NCBI GenBank assembly: GCA_013398015.1
Contig: VZRR01005755.1
Location: forward strand, 212,878 to 276,877
Source of the DNA: Oreocharis arfaki
Taxonomy: Eukaryota > Chordata > Aves > Passeriformes > Paramythiidae
Direction: 5' to 3'
DNA length: 64,000 bases
The notes under the pieces were generated by a model. That model had not been told where the DNA came from. It was given only the letters and a program-made list of their open reading frames with translations, and did no database searches. Of this stretch, positions 50,881 to 63,300 are shown piece by piece. How positions within the stretch are numbered: the first letter of the stretch is position 1; every line of letters begins with the position of its first letter. Made by a program: the position numbers and the translations under genes.

Positions 50881-50900
50881 GTGTGTGTGTGTGTGTGTTG
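50881..50900. repeat. GT dinucleotide microsatellite
   Basis: Nine uninterrupted GT units followed by tg. A typical short dinucleotide repeat. Confidence 0.95.
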
Positions 50901-52150
50901 TTTCCTCCATTTTTTTCCTGACTAATCAGCTGGTACATGCCATGATATATTGATGTTTTTCCCACCGGTAATAAAAGACCGAAGAGGAAGGTGTATGGAA
51001 GAGTTAACAGGCAGAGGGGCAAACTTGTAGGTGTGGTGGACTTCAGGGATGTGACAATAGGGAGGTACTGTGAGGGCTTCAGATGGGGAGAATGGAATTG
51101 TTAGCAGGAGAATTTATTGGTAGAGGACACACCTGGAAGAAATCAAATGTCGTTTATTTGAATCTGGCACTCACCAGACTATTTGTTTCATTTCTCGGGG
51201 AACTCCCATCCTGAAACCTCCAGGCTTTTTTGGCAGCTATTGCTATGGGTACTCTGACAATGTCAAGTCTCTAGGCAAGAACTCTTCTCTTGCTAGCTGT
51301 GGTATATAATAAAAGTCTGAAGGTACCAAAGTCTTTGAGTCAAAACGAAGATAAGGCAAATGGACCAGAGCAAAGAGTCTGAAAACAGCTTTGCTGAAGT
51401 CTTCTGGAGCCTGGGATTAACAAAGGAATGCCAAATTCATAGCTGTCTCATTTGAGCCATATTAAGTGTTTGCAGTTGGCCAAATCACATGGAACTGCTT
51501 GGTGTTTACTAGAGAGAGGTGCCTGAATGATTTGGCTGTTGTTTTTTTCTTCAGATCTGTTTGGGATCTACTTCCTGCCTATTAAAGGGTATTAATTTTA
51601 CTTACTGAGAAACATTTTATAGGTCAATGAAATTTTACATAAATATTACAGAATAGCCACTGAGTGAAAATTTGTTATGATTATTCGTGTTTATGTTTGG
51701 TGGCTAATCCTATGGGCCACACACAGGCACTGCCACAAAACCTATATACTGAATAATAGCAGCTTGGATCTCTAACCTCAAGTACTGATGGTGAGCAGGT
51801 TTAATGAAAAAAAAATTCCACTAGTAAGTTGCACAAAATTAAATAAGGTGCATAACTAAACCCATTCAAAGGCTTCCAAGAGACTTACACCACATTTATA
51901 CCAGAAAAGTAAAGAATGATTAGAAATATTTTCAGGCACTGGAATGCGATTGCCCGTATTCTTACACTGCTCGATGGTGTAACACATTACATGGTATCCC
52001 TGTCAGCATTCTGCCCATGCCAGCTAATAATGCCCAAAATCTACTTCCAGGTGTGGTTCAGAGGCTGATAAAGAAACCTTTCACAGAAGGCAGTTTTCAG
52101 GTAGCCAGCCTGTTTTGGGGGTCTGAGAGAGGCAGCAGTCCAGTTATTTG

Positions 52151-52188
52151 GTGCCAGTTGATTTCAGTGCCAGTTGATCTCAGTGCCA
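52151..52188. repeat. 16-bp tandem repeat, about 2.4 copies
   Basis: gtgccagttgatttca is followed by gtgccagttgatctca and then a partial gtgcca. One T/C difference separates the two full units. It is a local tandem duplication. Confidence 0.9.
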
Positions 52189-53812
52189 GAGAACATTCCT
52201 GGGCACATGTACATGCTCTATTTGTATCAGTCTCATTGTGCTTTGGGTGTGTCTGGCTCAGATGCTTAGAGTTAATCAAGTTGCTGGGACTGGGAAGAGA
52301 GGTGAATTTTTCCCCAGCTCCAAATAAGCTTTTATGCTCCTCTGTAGAAAGGGACAAGATCTATTTTCCAAGTATCATATGACAAATTTCTTTTTTAGAA
52401 CGGGATTTTTGCAACGTCCTTCATGGCTTTTGTTAGCTGCTGTTGCAGCCTCCCAGCCTTTCCTACAGTCTCCACTTTGCTGTGCACTGGGAGAATCCTG
52501 CAGCCCGTGCTGTGTGGGAACATCAGAAGTAGAAGATTTGTAGTCCCCCTAAGTAAAAAGCTATTGAAGAGCTGCTGCAATTGTGGAGACAGGGCTTGGT
52601 AACCCAGGCAATCCATCCAAGTTCTCTGTTCCTAACTTCAGGGGGGAAAAAATAATGATCTGTTTTTCCTCAAGTCACAGAAGTTCAAAAAGGACAGGCT
52701 TAATTCAGTTAACAAGTCAACTTGAAACACACACCAAAGTTTCTTTGCTACCAAGACAAAAGCTAAGGGGAAACAAGAGGTTTTGTGTAACTCCATGCTT
52801 TGTAACCAGACCAGGTTTACCCCTGTGCATGGTAGACATCCTAATTTCTGAAATGCAGCACTTTGGGACAAGTTCACTTAACACTTACATTCTGCAGCTG
52901 AGAGCAATTAATTAGCATAATTGTTATTTTTGGGACAATAAATAGATGGACTAATGAAATGAAACTCAGATTTTTCTGAATTACCTGTGATTTGGGATTT
53001 CAGTGATTACTCTATGTCTTAAGATTTGTGTTTAACCCTCTAACCACCATAGCTGCTGATCTGCCTTTTGATATTTGCCATCTGTTAAAACAAAGGCAAG
53101 TGTCTGAAGCTGGCTATCCAAAGCTTTAACTCATGGAGCTTCCCTGGTCTCTGCATCAGACTGGAAACAAAGGAGCAGTGATTGAGGTAAAAAGGAGTCT
53201 CCATGTGTTTTTCAGCAGCTTTTGCAGTACTGATGCACATTTTCTACATTCTTAGCTTATGTTTTTCGTTGGTGACCCCACTTCAAACTGAATCTCTTGT
53301 TAACTCTGTGTCATTATAAAACATGAACAAAGTGTAAGACCTTTTTGTGAAGAATCTCTTTGAGCACCTAGTCCTCTCCTACTCCAACTACCTTATAGCT
53401 GAGGTTTATCTCAGTGGGCTGAGTTCAGAAAAGGATATTGCACTCAAAGGAAGTACGGTGGGTTATTTGCTTTGTTTTGTATTTCTTTTTCCTGTTGCTC
53501 CAAACTGCCCAATCAGTAGAGGAAAGGATCCAAAACTTTAAAGCAATTTATAAGGAGAGGCTTAAAATCTCCCTCGTAAAGAAGCTGATTTATCTTTCAA
53601 GGTTTCAGGGTTTTGTTGCCTCTTCTCCTCCTGCTAAGCCTAAATTTGTCCTTCTAATAGCATTTTTATAATATACCATTATACAAAGAGCACAGCAAAA
53701 GCTCATTCAGCTCAAACCCAGCTGCTTGTAAAGGCTGGATGAACGAGCTGTTTTTTTTTCTCTATACTCTGCTCAACGTGTTTCTCAACACCTCTGAATT
53801 CAATTCAATACC

Positions 53813-53829
53813 TTTTTTTTTTTTTTTTT
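53813..53829. repeat. Poly(T) tract
   Basis: Seventeen T. On the minus strand no AATAAA precedes the A run, so a retroposon tail is not indicated. Confidence 0.9.
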
Positions 53830-55344
53830 AGGGGAGGAATGGGGACAGGATTTTCCTTTTCATTTTATAGGTCAGTTACCTTTCATCAGCTCTGCTCCAA
53901 AAGTGTGAGGAGCATCTCTTGAGCTCAATATCTGGTGATCCAACAGGCCTTTAAGGTGTATAGCAGTCTCTTGTAAGTTAACCAGAGGAATCCATCTGAA
54001 GAATGTAATATTCATCAGTCCTGTTTGTAGCAAGGGGACTAAATGTGGTCGTCTTCAACCCACTCAGACGTCATACTAAGAGGAAACTGCCAGAGATCAA
54101 AACGTGTGCCTGTATGTAGGAATATGGTACAATTTGGGTGCTATTTTCTCTGAAGCGTGTGTCTTCTATTGTCCTTCATCACCAAGAGCCTGTGTTTCCT
54201 ACTGCATGAGGTCCAAAAGGGTCCTTTATCTGCCCTGTGTCTACATTTTAGGTACCTGAGCTATTCCCACAGCGGTGTGGAAAGGTCAGTCTGGGGCGCA
54301 TAAGCAAAATATATTCAATCACAGATCCCCTGTGCACATTTGGTTATAAAATTTAGCCCATTGCTATAGTAATAGTATAGAAATCATAGTTTCTCAAGAG
54401 CAAGGAAGGAACCAAAGCAATGGCTCAACACCTCTGCAGGAGCAGAGACAATGTGCACACAGGTTTTCCCGGGGAAAGGGAAAAGCAGTTACCGGCACGG
54501 TGACGGTGAAAAAGGAATGATTGTGCACTCTTTGATCGAATGCCTTCTGCTTCTAGAAAATTACCAAGATGCAAACTGAAACAATCAAAACAAAGCACTT
54601 TTGTGCTCAATGCAAAAGCTGTGTAACCCCTGACCACAGGATGCTGTGAACAGTAAAACTTACACAGCTTCAATGAGGGCTGAACTGAATGAATTCATGG
54701 AGGAAAAAGTCCATCTTGGGCTGTTGAAGCTGCTGCTGCTAGTTTGTGTGGACAGTGAAGAACAGGTAACAGGAACTGGAATATTTGTTTTCTCCTTAGG
54801 CTGTGTCTAGGCACTGCTTTTAGTTCTGGGCAAAGAAAAACACCAGGTGAGATGGATTTTCTTATTTTCTTAAAGTTGTGTCCAAATTTTGAAAGTTAAG
54901 AAGTCTCATTTCCACTCACCAAATTAAATCTGATTTGTTTTAAAACTGAGTCAACTTGTCTTCAGAAAACATTAAGAAAAGGTTTTAATTCAGAGCAAAT
55001 GAAGTATTCTTTGTTTTCTTCAAGTGGGGTTTTTTGTTTTGTCCCCTCCCCCCTCCCCCTTTTGGAAAGCAAAACAAATATTTTTTTTTGTGTTGGAGTG
55101 ACATGAAACTTCTCTTTTTCTTTCTTGACCCCCCCAAAATTGATTATGTTCATGCATCTGTCCTTGAGAAAAGAGCTGCCTTTTTCCCCATGCTATCAAA
55201 TCTGCTGTTAAAGCCAAACAGAGAAATAAAAGCAGTGGCCTAGAGAAATAGCCATGGAACACTGGAAACCAAAAGGGAAAGCTTGCCAATTGCAGTCAGT
55301 TTTCAATCTTGAGGGGAATGAGGGGGTGAATATTGTTGTATAGT

Positions 55345-55425
55345 TTGCTAAGTCACTTGTAAAGTTCTTTGGGTTCCTGCAGTATGAAAGGCGTTATGTG
55401 AACACAAGTTGTTGTTGTTAAGACT
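55345..55425 (+). repeat. L3/MIR-type ancient 3' tail
   Basis: 'gtaaagttctttgggttcctgcagtatgaaaggcgttatgtgaacacaag' followed by ttgttgttgtta matches the common ancient tail 'gtaaagcgctttgggatcc...tatgaaaggcgctatataaa' with a terminal (ttg/tta) repeat. It is well enough preserved for the tail class to be clear, though not the exact subfamily. Confidence 0.7.
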
Positions 55426-57120
55426 TCTGAAATGTGAAGATATTATTAAAGGATGTGGTCAAGTTTCCCTAGGCAAGAAGAAATTCCCCTCTCCCTTTTG
55501 CTCCCTGCAATTGGATGTTTATAAGGTGCTTGTAGCTGGCTGATAATTTCCTCCGTGTTAAATCCCATTTTAGTGGTCATGTTCCTTTTTGTTGGCAGAT
55601 TGTTATTTAATTTTTCAGAAATTAGTTTTACTGGGCAGTTCCCAGTGCTGCTGGATGCTAGACACTCTGTCTTAATAATTTTCTATTGTTGTTTTTTCTC
55701 TTGCACTTGAGGGTCAGAGATGGACACTTCTTCACGGCTGAAGTTTTGCTGTGTAGGACTATCAGTATATGAGGTGAGACTGACTCTAAGGCAGACCTTT
55801 CCCATCATTTTTCCCAGCATGCAGTAATCCATGAGATGGAGCAAAGACAGTGGCATCAGCTTGTTCTCCTCAGGCTGCAGATACAACAAATAGATTGAAT
55901 CAGAAGAAATAAATTCACCTGTTCTTCTTTCTGCAGCACATTTCTGCCTAAAAGACAAATATTAATGTTTGTGATACTCTATTTGGTGCATAGCAACCTT
56001 TCTGCTACTTGCCAAGCACTCCCATTTCACCAAACCGTCCTGCCTTTGGCTCCATCCCAGGCTCCAAAGACTGACAGTAAGGCTCTGGGAGCCCTTCTTT
56101 GAAAATTACCTCTAGCACTGAAAATAAAGGGCCTGGATTCCCATGTTTACCTGGAGAATCACACACTTTGATAGTAAATACCACAGAGATAATGTGCTGC
56201 TCAGTTTTACAGACAAATTCACACAGCCTAGTTTGTGGTTTCTGGCAGATGCCCAAAGCTGCTCTCCCAGAGGGTCACGAGATGGGAAGAGAAAGGGACG
56301 AGTTTGCATCCAATTTACGAGCTTGACAGGGAGGGAAGGGGATGGATACAATTTGTGGGTGGGACAAGGGAGGGCTGCTGTGCTTTATCAGTTCAGGAAG
56401 GTTGAGGAGGAAAAAGCTGGTCTGTGCTTCAGCACTCATGTATCACTAGGATGTGCAGGTACTGGAATGGTGAATCGAAGGTCTCTTCTGATACACTTAC
56501 CAATCCCTGGTAACTTGCTGGATGCAGCTAGAAATTACTGTGTGTGTTGCCCTAATGAAATCATTCTGCCTGTCTTTGCACTGTCAGTTTTTATAATCTT
56601 ACAAAGATGAACACATTCAAGAATCCTCAAAGCTCTTTAAAGTGCAAATCACTCAAAATGGAGCAGCAGCCCAGAAGACAATACTGGCCTTTGCACATTT
56701 TCCAGTCTGCTGGTAATGACTTCAGTGCATCCCCACACAGATGTGCAGCAGGTTTCTAAAGGAATTGTGCAAAAGGGCCAGCAGATTGGGCAGCGCACAA
56801 GGATCCTTCTTTCAGCAGATGGAGAAGCAAACCTCTTGTCACTTGCTGGCCCAGAGTGTGATTTTTTGCCAAATCTGGGGCAATCTAAAGGCTGCTGAAG
56901 CAGAGGCCACAGCAAATGTCACCGTGCTCCTCTGTGCCTCCAGCTCCTTCTTTGAAATTGCCAGCTGTCTATCCACGGAAGCAGTGATGTTTCCCATGCC
57001 TGACATTCCCTCCCATTCTTCCAGGGTTGAAATGAACCAGGATGAAGGGTAGGGGACTGTATTGCCTCCGGGGTAGAAAGGTGGGTGAAGAATGGGAGGG
57101 GGCTGTGGAAGAGGCTCATA

Positions 57121-57250
57121 GTCTTAATTAATTTAAACCGCTGGTTTAGGCTCTTTGAGGTTGCGATACAACAAGCTCCTGCAGTGCTCTTCCCATCTTT
57201 GAATGCAAACCTTTAGACTATTTTAAGCCCCTGTGAAAGGAATAACAGAG
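57121..57250. promoter_or_regulatory. Candidate conserved noncoding element with 15-bp palindrome
   Basis: The block opens with cttaattaattta and the inverted repeat taaacc-gct-ggttta (57134-57148), which resembles a dimeric binding site of the Grainyhead/CP2 kind without being an exact match. It continues with unique sequence retaining CpG (ttgcgata, cacgta). Texture and symmetry suggest regulation, but nothing demonstrates it. Confidence 0.25.
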
Positions 57251-57894
57251 CAGCACGTAAAATTTTCTCAGCTGACACTCAGGGGAGAGGAAGCTGCAAG
57301 TAAGGAAGAAAAAGCCTTTGAAAATACCTACCTTTTCCACTTTGAGCCACCTCCAGGGTTAAATTGCATGCCCCACGCTGCTGTGGGTCATGCATAGCCG
57401 TGGAAGGACCCCTGAGGTGCTTCATGGAGACCTGCCAGAGCCAGGGATCCATCTAGGAAGATGGTGCTCTGCACAGAAATTTCCCTGTCAGAAGGGGCAG
57501 TGATTGCTCATACCTTGCATTTAATTTCTTCACTTGCTGCTCCTGAGAATGGAGCTCAAATGGGGCTGCAGATCTTCCAGTACCATTTGTGTTTCATACG
57601 ACACACCTGTCCCAGTCCTGGGTGTATCTTAGACACCTCTTTTCAAGACTTCTTAGAGGTCAGAATGGGGTGACGCCACTAAGCAACATCTGTTTGTGAG
57701 TTTTACTAATTAGAATATATGAGTTTTCATACCACTCTGTCCCTGCATTCAGTTGCTTAGAAAATGGCAACATACACTTTCTGTTAGCTCCTTTTATATT
57801 TAGGAGATCTTTGCCCATGTTTTTACATTGGTATGACTGAGAATGGACTATATAAATTCAAAAAAAACAAAACAAACATCCAACAATAAACAAG

Positions 57895-58065
57895 TAGACT
57901 GATTCAGAAAATTGCTTAATTGCCTGCGCAATTTCATCTCAATGATTAGTCCTGTTAAAAAGTTACGTGAATGCTTGAATACGGAATTAATTCCTTAGCT
58001 GTAATATCTTCATGGCTTGTTTAATAGCATTCCACTGAATTAGGGCTCAGACTAGCCCCTAATTT
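57895..58065. promoter_or_regulatory. Candidate conserved noncoding element
   Basis: AT-rich, repeat-free sequence with gcttaattgcctgcgcaattt, acggaattaattcc and a short inverted repeat attaggg...cccctaat (58039-58063). It retains three CpGs. The enhancer-like reading is inference. Confidence 0.22.
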
Positions 58066-58084
58066 CTGGTTCAGCAAGTATAAG

Positions 58085-58165
58085 ATTTCTCAGCCTTCTT
58101 AGGTCATAACCCCTTTCTAGAAGTCAATCATTTTTGCGACTCCCCATAAAAGTAAGAGTGAAAAA
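58085..58165 (-). repeat. Doubtful ancient interspersed repeat
   Basis: Read on the minus strand this gives 'ggggagtcgcaaaaatgattgacttc...aggggttatgacctaagaaggctgagaaatc'. That resembles the 'ggggtcgc...ggtcatgacc...aaggttgagaacc' phrase found at the ends of some old DNA transposons or retroposons of amniotes. The match is by memory and short, so the family is left open. Confidence 0.3.
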
Positions 58166-60589
58166 TCTGCTGGTGATAGCCTGGTGAAGTCTCTCTAACA
58201 TGTTTGTGCTCAGGTTTTCTGAGATCTTGGCAGGGAGTGTTTGACCTTGGAGTTGAAGGTGGTACAGGGAGGAGAATAGCAAGATTTTCTTGGCCTTGGA
58301 TTATAATAACATTTCAATGCCTTACAAACACCCCTGATTGCCTTTCTGACCCCTCACTCCCTTCTCCTCCCCTATCTCCCCTGCTTTTGCAATGCACAAA
58401 TTGAGAAACATTTCTTACAGAGACAGCCAACCTCAGTGCAATGGTTTCAAGGGGTCGGGACTCAACTGCTTTGTAACTAAAAAATGCTTGACCCTCCCTG
58501 ATGGAAAAACAAAACAAAACCAAGGCACTTCATCTCTAGAATGGACAAAGCAGGGGAGGGAGGAGGAGGAAGGTGGTAAACATCCAGACTGTGCCTGTGA
58601 CTAATAACTGAAGTAAAGAGTCTTCTGATATTGTCACTATGCCTATGTTCTCCCCTGCATCCTATGAGATCAAGCCATAACGTGGGAAAAGAAACCTGCA
58701 TTTCTTTCACCTTTAAGCAGGTTTTCCAGATTTCAGATAATTCCTGGAGATGTTCATTATTAAAATATGGGTATTGGAGCTGAATGCTAGATCACAAAGT
58801 CTTCTTAAAGATATGCATGAAACTAATTTGGGTTTCCTAATCCTAACTGGCATTTCATAGTATAGTGTTGTGCTTTATAATACGTATGATATGTGTTTAT
58901 GCTGGCCAGCTACCCAGGTCACTCTGTTAGGCTCTCTATAAATGGCAATATAATTGGGAGGACACGTCTACAAACTCTCTTCACACCTCTCTGACTGGTT
59001 CCAGCTCTGCCTCAGTCTGAAGGTCTCAATTTTGCTGAAGTAGCATGGCAAGAACTTTCGTTCACTTAAGAGCCAAGAGTTTTGACTCAGTGTTGGAACA
59101 AATAGATTGCCTGAATGCGATGAGATTTCTATGGTCTCTCTGCCTGGTACTCAAGCCTCTCTCTAACCTCGACAGTGGTGTATCCCAGAGGTAGAAAAGT
59201 GATAAAGCTCCATTTTTGACTGTGCCACATGTCCTCTCAGAAGAACTTGCTCAGACTTAGGACGTGCTTCAGCAAAACCAGGAACCAAACATAGGTTTCC
59301 AAATTCCAAACTCCATCCTAAAAGCAAGGCCACCTTTCCTTTCCTGTCCTTTCTGGGCAGGAGCAGTATTCCCACAGTGACTCTGTATGCAGGTTATTCA
59401 GCCTTGCAGCTTGCAGTTTTCTATTTCACTTCCATGCAGTGGTACTGTACAAAGACCCTTCCTCTTTTAGCGTCCAGCTCTGATTTGCAATTAGCTAAAC
59501 CTATTCAGACAGCATTTATGTGGCACTGGGGTTTTCCTGTGATATGGTTTCCGTGTCTATGTTCTGCAGGTCACCCAAGGTTTTATGAGCTCATACCTGC
59601 AGTGCATTTCTCAGCTGTGACTCACGAGCAATCAGCCAGCCTCTTCACTCCCAGAACACCATTGTACATTTGGAAACCTCCTTAGCTGTAAATATGTCTG
59701 AGGTTTACTGTGGATCTGTCAGTCACTTACCAGTGAGGACAGATGTTCATAATTATTTTCTCAGCAAATATCGTCAAAAAGCTGCAGTAAAGAATATGAA
59801 TATTTTCTATGACCAGTTTATCATCTAGGGATAACAGAATCAGCAATGTTAGTCTTGGAAACTGCTACTTAAAGCTTACTTAGTCATTTGAATATTCATA
59901 AAAACCTGTAGTATTTAAAGAAAATTATTTTTTGATTGTTTGTGAGCAAGCAAGAAAGTATTTGTCACTTCACTTATGCAACAGACTTATGGCCACTGTC
60001 ACACCCCTGGGTTTTCATTAGCATATACCAAAGAACTGTTAGAGCCTAGAAGGCATGCAGTACATTTTATGAGACCACAGTAAAAGTATTGCAAAAACCT
60101 CCAAAAAAATCTGCCCCTAGCTGAATGTGAGGGGCTGATGTCACCATCCTGTAAATCTTAAATCTGAAAACAACTATGTCTCTTCTTTTCATGCATAAAC
60201 ACCTTCCTAATAGAATAAGGTTTCACCAGAATATGTAGAGTTCGAAATTTCAGGAGGGTATTAAGAAAGTTTTTTGGTATCCTGAATAATGGTGGAAAGA
60301 ATACCATAGACACTTTTAAAAAACACCCTCCTCTGTTTTGCTTGAAATTCAAGATATTATTTAGTATATTATCAGTATTATTGCTGATATTATTTATTGC
60401 TATTTGCTTTATCTCACAGGTTATATTGAGAATCAATTTCTTTTCAAGATCCAATCACACAGAGTTTCTTAAAACATGAACGCATGGTTCATAAATTAAG
60501 TTCATACTCTGCCTAACTGTTTTACTTCTTTTTGGGGCAGAGCCTGGTTAGTTTATTTTGGATGTTCTTCATTACTGTCAGCGATGAGG

Positions 60590-60776
60590 GCACATATGCA
60601 ATGAACTGTGTGCAAATGTAGTTCTGAGTTTTATTCCTGAGGCTGTTTGAAAGATGGGGAAATGGAGGCAGACAGCAATTCAATTGTCCACCATCATATG
60701 TGTGATTATTGCTGAGGGTGGGAAATAGAACCACAGATCCTGAAAGGAGAATGTGTTACCTACTCATGGAAGAGGG
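60590..60776 (-). repeat. MIR/L3-like ancient element, minus orientation
   Basis: In plus order, 'gatggggaaatggaggcagacag' (60654-60676) matches the reversed core 'gatggggaaactgaggcacagag'. 'catatgtgtgattattgctgagggtgggaaatagaaccacagatcctga' then parallels 'aggtcacacagc...gagctgggaatagaacccagatctcctga', and 'tgttacctactcatgga' parallels 'tgctctaaccactagacc'. The landmark order is right across about 130 bp. MIR and L3-derived SINEs share these phrases, so the subfamily is uncertain. Confidence 0.55.
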
Positions 60777-62633
60777 TTCCATATAAAACATAGTTCTAAT
60801 AATTCCCTGCTTCGGAAACAGTGAGATAAAACCCTCAAGTTTGCTTTATTTTTTGGATTCTTGGTAGTTGTGGAGCTACTTCTAAAGGCTGAAACTGTTT
60901 GGTGCTTTCCTGTTTATTTGCCTCTGTTGCTTTTTATCCTGGACTCTTTTTACATAAACTCTCTCATCTTTGTTTGCACAGAGCAGGGACATTTTGATCC
61001 ACGATTAAGGCATGCCAGGAGCTACAATAGTGTGAACAGTTTTCAAGAGGTCACCATAGCTTCTTTTGCAGCTACACTGCACCTTTCGAATAAGATGTCC
61101 TTTGAACCACTTTTCTGAGCTCTTGAATATCTTCCAGCCAGTTTCTTATGGTGCGAAACCTGCTCAGTGTGGGTGTCCCTGTACAAAGTGATGTAGAGCA
61201 CTGGTGAAAAGCCTGTAAGATTGTGATGTGCTTTTTCTCAGCTGGGCTCTTTGACAGCAGGAAGGTCAGAAGTATAATATCAAATTGGCTTCACAAAAAG
61301 CAAAGAAGGACTTTGGCATCAGTTTTTCAGATTGAACAAGGCCCCTTGAATACCATATATTGTATTCTTGGGGAAACTCAAATTATCTTAGTGTGCATTT
61401 CAGCAAGAAGTTCTGTCTACCTTTCAAGATCTTCTCCTCTAGACCTGACTCTTCTCAAACTTGCCTTCCTTTGGAATTGAAGATGTCAACCACCTAACTG
61501 TTGATAAGTGTCAACCGTATAATTTTTTACATGGAGGAGGCTATTTCAACGAAAAAGGGATGATATTTTTCCCTAAAGAAATACAGTACAGCAACAGGAA
61601 TCATATCTGGCTAACTGCAATGGTTAAGCTCTCCCTGAGCCCAGATCCAAGTCATCATTTACATGCTAGAGTGGCAAAGGCCCAGGTGTGGTAGTAGCCA
61701 CAGGATCATACAGGCTCTTGTGGGATGGCTGTGTAACACAAGGGTCATAGCCCCATGTGAAGCCACGGAATCACAGCGGTTTGGGGTCCTTGTGTTTCAA
61801 ATAAGAGAGAGTCACGAGCTCTTAGGACTAGCCAGAGAGTAATCAGTGCTTTTGCAGGTTACAGAGGGTAGGTTCACCAGTCTGTTCAGTTAAAAGGGCT
61901 TCCGGGGGTCAGTCAAAGTTCAGTTAGAGCAAACCCAACCGCGTCTGATTTTTATGCATGTCCCTAATGTGCTCTTAAGGAAAGCAAATATCACAGCTAT
62001 TTTCCACCTCAGACTTCTTGTCTTAATTATTTATCCCTCTCTGGAGCTGTTGCTGGTGCAGAAGCTGGAAATCTTGTGCAGGTGGAGACTTACCTATTAA
62101 AACACAGGGTTCATTCCTCCTGTATCCCCTGTGTTGGCTAACCAGATGTTTCTCCATCTTTCTATCACCCCTGTTCCCTCATGGTTTTATGAAGGTAAAT
62201 GAACTCAGGACAGAACATAGCCGTGCTCCACAGATTATTCTGGATGAAGGCATATTTAATGTAGCACACCGCAGAAAGCTGAACAGTCACGGAAAAAGAG
62301 TAAAAATGCTACTTACTTCTAGAGGCTCAGTTTAGACTACAATAAATGGGAATGGAGGCTGGGATGTTTTTCTGGAAAGTCAGCTGTAAGGTAGCTGTTT
62401 AGGCTCCCTGCACATCATTGGGGAGAAAGAGAGACTGATTCACCTGTCTGACTCCTCTGTTTTAGGTGTTTAGTAGGTAGAGACCAACACTGTCCTTCAG
62501 AGTTAGCAAAGGAGACTGTCACTCCCTGTGCACATGGACAATTTGCATTGCCCTGGAGTTCAAGTCACAGTTAAGGGCATGGTTGAAATGTAAGTAAGAA
62601 CAATAGCTGGTTACAATTTGCAATCTCAGCAAG

Positions 62634-62707
62634 GAATCTGAAGACTGTCCAAGTGAGGAGACTGAATGGGGAATCTGGAGATTGTCCAAGCAAGAAGGCT
62701 GAATGAT
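62634..62707. repeat. Diverged 37-bp tandem duplication
   Basis: gaatctgaagactgtccaag at 62634 recurs as gaatctggagattgtccaag at 62671. By eye 29 of the first 35 positions match, and all six differences among them are transitions. This is an older local duplication than the one at 30843. Confidence 0.85.
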
Positions 62708-63219
62708 AAGCTCTGTCTAAAGCAGATAGAGCCAGACAGGCTGGGGGTGCAGTGGCCATGGGTAATGCCATGAGAGCTTTGTTTTGAGGAAGAAATGGCT
62801 TTCTCAGGTATTCAGCCCAGCTCTAAATCCCTTTAAAAAAAATCCAACCTGGATCTGACAGAGGGAGAAAGAAAGAAAGGCTTAATTCTTAAATATCCCA
62901 TGCAAACAATAAACAGAGTTTAACAGTCAATAGGCAGATTAAACTGGCTGTGGGTCAAAACACATCAGGAGTAAAGATTTATTGCAGAAAACTAGACATG
63001 GAATAAGCCCTGCTCTGTTGCTGGAGCTCTAACTAACTGGTTCTAGTGAGGAAAGGGAGGGGGAAAGAAAATTACACTGTCTTTATAAATAGGCACCAGC
63101 AAAGCTGTTCCTGGCATGGTTTCCTGCCCCAGTCCATACCACCCAGTGGGGTAAATATCTCATTCCAATAATACCACTGATTAAATGGCTGTGGGATAAG
63201 GAATTTAATAAATTCCACA

Positions 63220-63300
63220 CAGCATGCAAATGGTAATCAGGCCAGGAGCTTTATGCACTTTGGCTTGTGACATATACCACTGGGATACAGGATAATTAAG
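63220..63300. promoter_or_regulatory. Candidate conserved noncoding element (weak)
   Basis: catgcaaatggtaatcaggcc contains an exact octamer-type core atgcaaat (POU factor site) at 63224-63231, followed by unique AT-rich sequence ending in ggataattaaggg. A single octamer can occur by chance. Conservation is untested. Confidence 0.2.

Larger units (their letters stand above)
47546..55344. other. Noncoding DNA with low-complexity tracts, no gene seen
   Basis: About 8 kb without a supportable gene. The longest frame, 121 codons at 52017-52382, crosses a short tandem repeat and shows no family resemblance. Low-complexity items are the C/A-rich tract at 47801, GT repeat at 50881, T tracts at 50519-50530 and 53813, and a C-rich pyrimidine tract at about 55043-55064. 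Confidence 0.55.
55426..60589. other. Noncoding DNA with conserved-looking blocks, no gene seen
   Basis: The longest frame in the whole window (155 codons, plus, 56143-56610) lies here. It overlaps frames on both strands and shows no domain, signal peptide or family resemblance, and its length is about what chance predicts for 64 kb. Conserved-looking blocks near 57121 and 57895 and a doubtful old repeat at 58085 are listed separately. Confidence 0.55.

Noticed and set aside
56143..56610. 155-codon plus-strand open frame, the longest in the window
   Set aside because: Its length matches the chance maximum, it overlaps frames on both strands, and the peptide shows no domain, repeat or family resemblance.
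60964..61118. Frame after tttgcacag resembling an exon
   Set aside because: The acceptor-like stretch is weak, the peptide is unrecognised and no donor or upstream partner is evident.
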